From Orthonyx spaldingii (Eukaryota > Chordata > Aves > Passeriformes > Orthonychidae), in assembly GCA_013397795.1 (NCBI GenBank), contig VZTJ01002441.1, positions 3,823,480 to 3,887,479 on the forward strand: 64,000 nt of DNA. The letters run 5' to 3'. The notes under the pieces are model-generated. The model did no database searches. It had not been told where the DNA came from and saw only the letters and a program-made list of their open reading frames with translations. How positions within the stretch are numbered: the stretch's first letter is position 1; each line of letters starts with the position of its first letter. This document shows, one piece after another, positions 23,601-33,500 of the stretch. The position numbers were made by a program, and so were the translations under genes.

Positions 23601-26600
23601 GAGGGCACAGTCCAGGACAGGGCTCTGGGGTGCAGGTCTGGGACTGCAGGCTGACAGAAAGTACAGCATCCCCACATTCAGAGCCCCAGCTCGAGTTTCC
23701 TCCTTCCCTGCTACTCCCAGTCTCTTTTGTCCCCCACTGTTCCCTGCTGCCAGCTGGGTCCATGCTCTGAATACCAACAAGCTGGCAGTGGCAGTGAGGT
23801 CCAGCCCAGCATCGCCCATGTCCCATCCCTGCCTGGTGTCAGCAGGCAGGCAGCCAGCAGCGGGGTGCCCAAGCACTCCTGGCTGTGCCTGGCCTGGGCT
23901 TTGTGTCCAGCTGAGCATCCAAACTCCCCTGGTGCTTTCAGACACCTGGGGGGACCCAGTGCAGCCATGAGCAGAGGCAAAGGAGCTGAGCCAGGGGCGA
24001 TGTCCTGGCATCCCACGGAGCCTCGGGCTCACCCCTGCCTGCCCTGCACCCCAGCCCAGGAGCAGCACTCACGGTTGAGGCCCACATCGTGGTAGGTCAG
24101 GATGGCCGGGCGGTTCCCCTTGGGAGAGCCCCGGATGACCACGTGCAGCAGCCCGTAGGGGGTCTCAATGTCATGTTCCTGGGGAATAGGAGAGATGGGG
24201 TGATGCCCACCTGCCCTAAGACACCCTTTCATTCCTCTCCTGCCCCACCATCGCACCCTTCACTGCTGCTTCCCCACATGGCTGGGTTGCGTGATGAGAC
24301 AAGGGAAAGAGGAACAGCTGTCCCAGGAAAAAAACTGGCTCTGGGCATCCCAGAGGGGGTAGAAAACAGGACAAATCACATCCAAATGCTCACTGCCTCG
24401 GGAAGGGAAGGGAAGGGAAGGGAAGGGAAGGGNNNNNNNNNNNNNNNNNNNNNNNNNNNNNNNNNNNNNNNNNNNNNNNNNNNNNNNNNNNNNNNNNNNN
24501 NNNNNNNNNNNNNNNNNNNNNNNNNNNNNNNNNNNNNNNNNNNNNNNNNNNNNNGGAAGGGAAGGGAAGGGAAGGGAAGGGAAGGGAAGTCGTTGGATAG
24601 GATCATAGGATGTAGGATTGGACATGTATATTATGGGATGGGATCACAGGATGGTATCAAGGGATGGATCCAACTGGGCTTGAGAGAGGAGGATAATGAG
24701 ATGGGAGGTGGACTACAGGACAGGACAGGAGATCTTCAAGGGCTTGAGGTTGAGGAAATTTTGGCAACAGGGTAGGGGTCCACAGCATGGCCCAGTTGGG
24801 TGCAGATTTGCTGTATCTGGGACAAACAGGCAGAGGTCAGACCCTGGACAGCACTCCAGGAAATTCTGCAACCTGATCCCAAAATTACAGCTAAAGTAAC
24901 TTTAACACCCCTGGTCTGAAACAGCAGTGCCCCTATACAGAGACAAAAACTACCCTGTGCCTCAGTTTCCCTGTCTAGGAGGGCTCCAGCCTTGACATCC
25001 TGGCTGTTGTTCCCAGCCAGTACGGGAAACTGAGCCCAGGTGCTCCCCAAGGACAAGGAACCAGAGGTGCCCTCCAGATGCCCGTGCCCACCAGCCAGCC
25101 CAGCGGCAGTGACCTCGAGGCTGGGATCTGGTGGGTGCAGGAGCACCATGCGCCGAGCAGGGCAGGGCAGGGGATGTGGCAGGGTGCCCAAGCATCACGG
25201 TGCTCGCTGCTGGCACTGGCAGCCCCACGGGCGGGCTGGTGGGAGGGGAGCAGGTACGTGAGTGCTCACGCGGGTTACACGCCACCAAGGACTCTGAAGG
25301 ACACAGGCCTCGGGTGGGAGGAACCACCTGGGGACAGGGTCTCCTCACTGCAGTGCCTCCCCTCCCTGAGACCTGCTGTCCCTGGGGGAACACAGAGCCC
25401 AAAAACAGATCCAGGGCTCTGTGGAGACATCTCTTGGCTCCCAAGGGCACCCTGACCCCAGCCCTCATCCACAGCTGTCCCCTCATCCCCTGCAGCTGCA
25501 TCAGGCAGAAGTCCATGAGCAGCAACATCCCTCTGCAACAACAGATTGGGAGACTGAGACAGAGGAAGGGCCTGGTCCAAGGTCACAGAGCAGGAGGCAT
25601 CCATGCGGTCTGGTCCTGGGCACAGGGCTGCCTCCTTGCCATCACCATGCCCATGGTCCCCATCACAGCCCAAACAGCTCAGCTTTCCATCCTACCCCAA
25701 AATCACATGCCCAGTGTAGCAGATCCACCCTTAGCACTGCTCTCTCCTGCCCCCCACCCCCTGCCAAGCCAGGCACATCCTGCCCGTGGTGCAGCCTCTG
25801 CAGCACCCTGGGTACCACAGCCCTGCCCTTTGCCGCAGGGATGCTCGCTGGGGGAAGAGGCTTGGGATGATGCAGGAGATGCAGGCAGCAAGGAGAGAGG
25901 GGCACAGACAACCCACAGCCCCAGTGAGGAGGGGCGTGGGGGTCGCAGCACCCAGAGGTGTCTGACAGAGCCCATCCATGTGCAGGCTACCTGCTCACCG
26001 CTGCAGTGCTCCCACCTCACTCACCCTCTCTGCACCAGCCTGTTGCCATCGGGTGTAGCCATCACCGCAGAGGCCGGAAAGCAGCCGAGGGATTGCTTCA
26101 AAACAGCCAGAGACCCTCTCCCTCTGCAGCTCAGGGGGTGGGCAAGGGGCAGTGTGCCCCCCATCAGCCCCAGCACGGGCCACAGCTGCTCACCCTCAGC
26201 CTCGGCACAGCATCTCTGCCGGGCTCGGGGAGGACGCGCTCAAGGACAATGCGTCCCCAAAACCTGCAGCACATCAGGGATGCGGCAGCAGGGCTGGGAG
26301 GAGGAAGGGCTCCCCAGCAGCGGGTCCCCCCTGCCCCAAAGCCTGCCTGACCCACGCCGAGCCCTGCTGGGTGCAAAGGCCCAGCCTGGGCAAGCGGCGG
26401 AGACGCTGGGGCGAAACACCTGGGAAGGGAGGGCAGCGAGCGCGGCAGCGGCGGTACCTACCCCATCCCAGCACTCCGGCATGGTGAGGAGCCGGGCGGA
26501 CGAGGATGCTCAGGCAGCGGGGACCAAGCTGGAGGTGCCGGTGTGGGGCACGGGAACGCAGCGGCCGGAACAAACCCAATCTCTGCACTGGCTCAGCCCC

Positions 26601-29600
26601 TCGCCTGGATTTATAGCGGAGCCCCAGCCCTGCGCTGAGCCCTCCCTCTCCCTTCCCCCTCGCAGGTTTGGCCTCCATTGCAGGCGAGCGCCGCGATGGA
26701 GCCAGCACTCAGCCATTGGCTGCCGCGGGAATTATTCATGCTCCAATTGGCCCCAAATACCCTTGTTTATGAAGAAAAAACGCCTGGCACCGTGCGGTAC
26801 CTTCTCCATCTTCGCTCTTTGGGCAGACAGAGACAGGCGGGGTGTCTGGATTCGCATCCCGTAGAGCGGCCAGGGCAGAGCCCGGGCGTGCTCCCTGTGC
26901 CCACTGCACACACCCGGCTCCAGCCCCACACCAACACAGCCCTGCCCAGGCCGCGGCCCTGCAGCGATGCCCAGGGGCGGGCAGCACACACAGAGCCACA
27001 GATGGACACGGCACACACGAGAAAACAGGAGAAGGACACGGCCGGCGTGCTGTGCCACACGCACGTGACCACACATGTACATGCACAGGAACACGTACCA
27101 ACACAGACACACAGGGCCCGGCAAAACCGCCTCTGTCACGGGAAAAACCAGAAACATGAATACCATACCCACACCGAAGCACGTGCACCCCACAAAATGC
27201 TCGTGGGGCCCCCACAGGGCCAGGCCCTGTGTGTGGGTGTCAGTACATGTTCCTGTACATGTATGCTGTGGTCATGTGCATACCAAGAGCACACCTGCTG
27301 CACCCTCCTGCCATGTGCTTGGCATGGCTGCCATGGCCATCCCTAACGCCTGTGGACGCACAGCGAGCCGCACGCCTGCAGAACCCTGTACACGTGTGCA
27401 CAGAGGGGCACACACATGTACACAGAGGGGCACACACATGTACACATGTAAACACCAGCTAGACCCCTGTGTCCCCTCAGCCAGCAGCACACTCATCCCA
27501 TCTGCTGAGGGGTGATGGCATGCAGGGGCTGTGCAAGATTTAGCCCTGACCTGAGCATCACCAGTGGCAGGTGAATAAACAGGAGGAAAGACAATCCAGC
27601 AGCTCTGAGGGGTTGGATGGTGTCCCTGGACTGACACACGTGAGTGCTCCCATGTGCAGATGGCTTCTTCCCCGATTCCAATGAGGCCTCGTGCCACCAG
27701 AGCCCCAAAACCCCCCAGCAGTCTCTGGGTGCCCTCCCCCTGCACCCCGCCTGCCCCTGCCCAGCCCAGCACCACTGCCCAGCTTGGCATGACCGGCACA
27801 AAGCTGAGCGATCATGGATAGAGAAGGAGTCCCACAGTCCCTTCAATGCCCTTCAGGGACTCACTGAAAGCCATGTCCTACAAACAACTCAGGGCTGGAC
27901 AGCCAGGTCTGGATGTGGAGAAAGGACAGGCAGGCAGAGGGATGGCACTGACGCTGCCTCCACCAGAGAGGTTTTACTCTGCACTGCTTTGTCCTGCAGG
28001 GAGCTCAGGCCCAGGCCTGGAAAGATACATCTCTGTGAGTGAAGGACCGTGTGTGATGGGGAAGCCCAGCTCCCAGGTGGTTCCTGGCACTCCAGGTGCC
28101 ATTTTTGCTTTCCCCAGCCCTGCTGCCTGTAGAGCCAAAGCTCTACAAAATGCACAGCTCCCAGGAAAAAAACAAAAGGTGCAGAGGGACTAAAAAAGAC
28201 AGAAAGTGGCTAAATAGAGGACAGAAGGGGTGGAAGAGCCAAGGTGAATGTAAAAGGGCTGCAGGGAGATGGGAGGGCTGAGCAAGGCTGACTCTGCTTG
28301 AATAGCATCAAATGGGATCGCCACTGCCTTGGCTATCAGCCTGTTTGCCTGGTGGGTGGCCCAGACCTCCGGCTGGATCCAGGGCACCCAGGTCCCAGGG
28401 CACCTGCCCCCAGCTCCCCTGCACCCTGGCTTATGTCCCAAGGGCTTTACTTTGGCTGGTGGCAGAACTGGGGGCTCCCCAGTCCCCCCCACTGCCCCAG
28501 CCAGGCCTGAGCATCAAATCAATGACTGGCTCTGGGGAGGAGCAGAGGGACAGTGAAGAGTAAAGCTGGGGGCTGGATTGAATTATCCCAAGGAGGTGAG
28601 CCTAGAAAATGGGGTGAGATCTCCCCAGGGAAAGGTAGGCAGCCCCCAGCCTTCACACTGAACCACCTGGCAAATGTCAGAGTGAGGAAAAGGAGGGGGT
28701 TGCCCTGGCATAGTCCAAGAAACTCATCCCATCCCCACTCGGAGGCTCTTGGAGGGGAACCAAGAGGACACAGGGTCTGTCTGGCTTGGGAAATGCAGCT
28801 TTGATCATTGCCTAGTTCCTTTTTTTAGGACCCAAGGGCATGGAGGTGCATCCCTGTGGCATTTGCTGTCCAGAACTGCTCCACTTGGGCACCACCAGGG
28901 ACACGGTTCAGTGGCACCACAGGCCAATCCCTGAAAAAGGCAAGAATTGTCCTGGAAGGGTCGTTGCTCTTTAACATCCCCTTGGTGCCAACCAAGCCCT
29001 GCCTCAGCACAGCTGAGCGAGAGCCATGCTGGTGCCTCTGGTGCTACTGAGAGCTCTGGGCAGCCTGGCACTGCCACCTCCCTCCCCCCTCGCCTCCCTC
29101 TCCCTCCTCACTCTCACTCTGGTGCACCAGGAGGTTTGGTTTCCCCTCCAGTGGCCAACAGAAGCCCTGAGCAAGCAGAATAAGGAGCAGCCCAGCCCCA
29201 CACACCCTGCTGCTCCTAGCCCCAGCACCTCACTGGCTTTGGAGCTGCTGGGAGGGCACCATTTCTCTTCCACTACTGCCATTTTTTAATTATTTTTTGG
29301 CTAACAAGAGGGCCATCAGATACCTCCCAGTCTGTGAACCACAGCAGCCACCACCCAGCATCCTGCCAAAGGCCTTTCTCTCTTACCAGCTGTGCCCTGC
29401 CACGCACATGGGTGACAGACACTGAGTGGGCCAGCCCCAAAATTCTGGGCACTGCTCAAACAGGGACCTGTGCTCCCCTGCTCTTATCCCAGGATGAATG
29501 AATTCGACATTTATTTTGTCCTTACAGGTGCTGTTGTTTCAGTGCCATACCTGCAATGGGTCAGCCATCACCACCCAAGCCCACTCTCCCAGCAGTTCCA

Positions 29601-30541
29601 GTGCTGGCAAAGTGGCAGCACACAACCTGAAGTCAATCACTGGTGTCCCCTGGGAGGGGAACACTTTGGGAGAGGGACAGGCAGCAAGCTGGCAGCTCCA
29701 CCACCCTCCCTCCCACCACCCTGGTCTCCACAGAGGGAGCCTGGTGCAGGATGAGCCTGGGCAGAGGTGTGAGAGTGATGCAGGCCAACACAGGAGCCAG
29801 GCAGGAGCTGAGCTCCCATGAGTCCCAGGGCTGTATCACAGGGCTCCTCTGGAGAGCAGAAATGGAGGTACAAGATGGGTGGGTGCCAGCCAAGGGAGCA
29901 GAGGGGCCCTGCTCTCAAAGAGAGGTGGGTGGTATAGGGGGCAATGCCCCAGCCCTCCAAAAGAGAAAGAGGCTTTCAAACATCCTTATGTAAGCAGGGA
30001 GCTGGCATCGCCTGGGAAACCATTGCCATGGCAATGGGAGAGGGGCTGGAAAAGCAGCTCGGCCTTCCTGAGAAGGAATTGCCTGTTTTAAAGGTTTTGT
30101 CCCCAGCCCATGGCCAAGTGCCCACCAGCCACATCCCAGTGCCAGCACAGAGATGCCTGGCAGCATCCTCCTGTCCCCTCCTGACAAGGACCATGATGGA
30201 TGTGCAACTCCGTGCACAGACACTGACCAGACACTGCGTCCCCATGGAGGAGGGGACAGCAACACCCCTGAGTCCACTCAGTGCCCTGCAGCCTTCCCTA
30301 GGCACAGGCTGCTGTTCCATGTGAAACCCAGGGGTGGGCAGCACCTCCCGTGGCTGGTCCTACCTTCCAGTCTGTGTCCACAGTGGAGAGGAAGACATCC
30401 GAGTTCTCCTGGGACGAGAAGGAGCCATTAGGGACAGAGACACCCCTCACTTCTGCAGTGCCCTCCCACCCAGCTCGCCAAGCCCCCTGACACCACAGGC
30501 AGCTGCTCCCCGGGGCTGCAGGGGACACGATGCCCACATTT

Positions 30542-30593
<52 letters not shown>

Positions 30594-33500
30594 CCACAAC
30601 AGCTGCACACACGTGCATGTGTCACCCCCGTGTGTTAGCGTGATGTGCAACATCTGCCCACACATCCACCATCCTGTGCTCAGCCATGCAGGCTCAGCAC
30701 CACCAGCACACACACGCTGAGGACCACAACTGTGCACCCCAGGCCAGCACACACACACAGAGTACCACACAAATGCCCAATACCAGCACACAACCCCTCC
30801 CAAGCTCCTGCATCCTGGAGCCAGAGCCAGCGTGGTCACCAAACTCACCAGCTCGGCGTCCTGTCCCCGCAGCAGCGGCTTCTCCTCGGTGAAGCGCAGC
30901 TCGTGCAGCCCTGCCATGGTCATCTCCTGCAGCAGCAGCCCTGCCCCGGGGCAAGGGAGATGTCAGGGCAGGTCCTGCCTCGGTCCTCTTTGCCCCAGCC
31001 CTACAGAGCCTCACAGGTCTCCCTCCCACAGGGATGGGACCCAAATCAGCTTCACTCCACTCATCCACTGTGGGAACTTGGTGCTTCAGGTTGCCCGGGG
31101 GCTGCAGTGAGCCCCTCTGCTGGGAGCTGGAAGCAGGCACAGAGCAGACAGTGCCTAGATCAGCTCAGCTCCCAGCTCCTCTCCAGGTCCAGTTCTCCCA
31201 GTTAAGGACAAGCCTATCTCCAGGGCATGATCTTGGGCAAACTGAGGGACCAACCTCATTCTGTCCATGCTGGTCACCTCAGTAAGCCCCCAGTCCAGAG
31301 CAAGAACCTCTAAATTCCCATCCCAGCTTTCAGCATCAGTCAAAGAGAGAAAATCCAAATTTTTGGCCAGTTTTAGGCTGCAGATAGGCATGGATTGGAT
31401 AGAGGGAGATCTCCCTGCACAGCCAGAATAAGGGGTGATGTTTCTCAGCCACGCTGGGAGGCAGAGGGATGTTCCAAGCAGAAAGAGAGCAGAGAGACAG
31501 CCTGAGGTTTGTATAGCAATGATGGGAGAAATTCAAATGTGAAGCCTTTGCTCCCAAAGTCTTCTCTTTGGCTGTGAATCAGGTGCTGGCCAGTCAACAC
31601 CTCAGCCCCAGGACTCGGAAGGACAGACTTCTCCACAGAGCCGCCGCTCAGCAGCGGTGTGAGACTGGGTGCTGCTGACCCCAACCAACACTGGCATCTC
31701 CAAAAACACTCCCAGGCACAAGCCCAGCTCAGAGAGCAAAAGAGAGCAGGGAGATCAGCAGCTGGCTGCACACAGAAGGTGAAAGACATGGGGACACTAG
31801 GCACAATCCAGGATCCCCTGTGTTTAAGTGGGATGGGTAATTGGCAAGTCCCAGAGCCAGGGAATTATCTGCACTAAAGCAGGATCCAGACCCCAGGCAT
31901 TGCCTTTGCAGCCTGTTTTTACCCTTTCCACAAGACCAAGCCTTCAGACAAATTGTTGCTTCTCCAAATGGGCCAGCACTGATCCCACATCCCCTCAGCT
32001 GTCTCCTCCCCATGCAATCTCCCAAGACATGACGGGGATGGTTTGGGCTGCACAAGCACCACAGCCTCGGCCGAGTCTGCGTCACACTTTGTCCACCTCC
32101 AAACCTAGATCAGCCTGGGCTGATGATGTGGAAAGGCCAAGAAATGCCACGAATATTGCAAGGCCACCAGGAATACAGGAGCAGGTCATAAACTCCCCTC
32201 CAAAGCCAGGTTTTGCTCCTCCGACCGGGTTTTCCATTCAAAACTCAAGCAGGCTGTGCCACCTGCCTGCTTTCTGCAGACACAGCACTTTGCCTTGCTC
32301 CTTGGGAGCCATCCAACAATCCAGAACTGTTTGGAGGGAGAAACACCACCGCGAAGCCTCTTGAGATTCCCAGGGCACTCAGCACCAGGAGTCTCCATGT
32401 CACCCCCAGCACAGAGGCTCCCACCAGGCCAGGAGTGTCAAGAGGTTCCATCAGCCCCACGGAGAGGCACAAGTGAGGGGCACGCTGCTCCAGGCTGGGC
32501 TGCTGCTGCTGGGGAAATGGCTCTGGGCACAGGGACAACCCTGGCCTGCAGCCCACCAGCACAGCCGAGCCAAGGCAGCCTGCAGAGCCACCAACCGAGC
32601 AACCCCACAACCCCAGGGGGAAAAACAGGAGAAAAATCAGCCTCACCGATAGCTGGGTCTGGAAGAGAGCAGGAGCGTCCCACGCTGAGCACACCAACCC
32701 ACCGTGTGGCCACGGCCCCAGGGTGGCTGGGAACAGCACTTAGTGTATGGTGAATGCCTTTATTAATTACAGCCTGCAGCTAATATGGGAGGGAGGGTGG
32801 CCGAGTGATGAGGAAAGGCCCCGTGACTTTGCTGGCGTGGTGGGGGGAAAGCTGGCTCGGGAGGGATGTGGCAGAGCCCTGCACCAACCAGCACCCCCAG
32901 CACGGGACAGACAGTCTGCTAAAGCAGTGCTGAGTGTGGCAACAGAGGGGGGATCCGTAAGTCAGGGAGTGCCATGGGTGCCACAGCTTGTGAGCAGGGT
33001 CACAGCCGTGCTGCCGCCTTCCCTGGGTGCTCTGCTTCCCATGTCACCCCACAGGAACCCTCGTCCCTGCTGCTGGCAGCACAGCTGTGGGGCTGTAGGC
33101 AGTCTCACCCAGCCCCATCGGGCCACTGTCGCTGTGAAGGGTTGGCGAGGAAGCCACAGCTCCAGGTCTCCTGGCCGAAACAGCTTGGCTCCCATCTTAT
33201 GCCAGGGTAATGTATCCAGCAAGGAGCCCTTTTTCTTGCAGCTCACCCCAATGCTCCCCAACAAGCACCCATTCCGAGGGTGCCACCCCAAACACACCCA
33301 TCTCTGCTCCCACTCTGCCTTCCCAGGGTGGTGCCACCGTTTCCTAGGCACAGCCAGCACATGTCTCTTCCCTAATTCCCAACCAGTCCCAAACCCAGCA
33401 GGGCATAAGTGCTCTGCCTGGGACTCATGCTCTACTCCACCAGGGCCCTGGCACTGCATATATAGATGGGGACAGGAACAGCCACATTGGCTTCCCTTCC

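Larger units (their letters stand above)
24179..26461 (-). other. NDRG4: NDRG4 intron between the short-form first exon and the common core
   Basis: It holds a (GGAAG)n repeat with an assembly gap and otherwise GC-rich unique sequence. Reading frames of several hundred codons across 25.1-26.9 kb run through the known exon in the wrong strand and frame and are not genes. Confidence 0.88.
26483..30363 (-). other. NDRG4: NDRG4 internal region: short-form 5' UTR, promoter and intron of the long form
   Basis: It contains the short-form promoter and 5' UTR, a CA/TG-rich stretch at about 26.95-27.46 kb, and otherwise unique GC-rich sequence. No other exon was recognised on either strand, though further alternative first exons cannot be excluded. 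Confidence 0.8.

Noticed and set aside
24433..24554. Open frames reading through X residues (two gaps)
   Set aside because: They cross N runs and simple repeats, so their length means nothing. The same holds for frames over 34706-34760.
25131..26864. 577-codon plus-strand open frame
   Set aside because: It runs across the NDRG4 short-form exon and promoter on the opposite strand, is Pro/Ser/Gly-rich low-complexity, overlaps other long frames on both strands, and has no domain. It is a GC-bias artefact.
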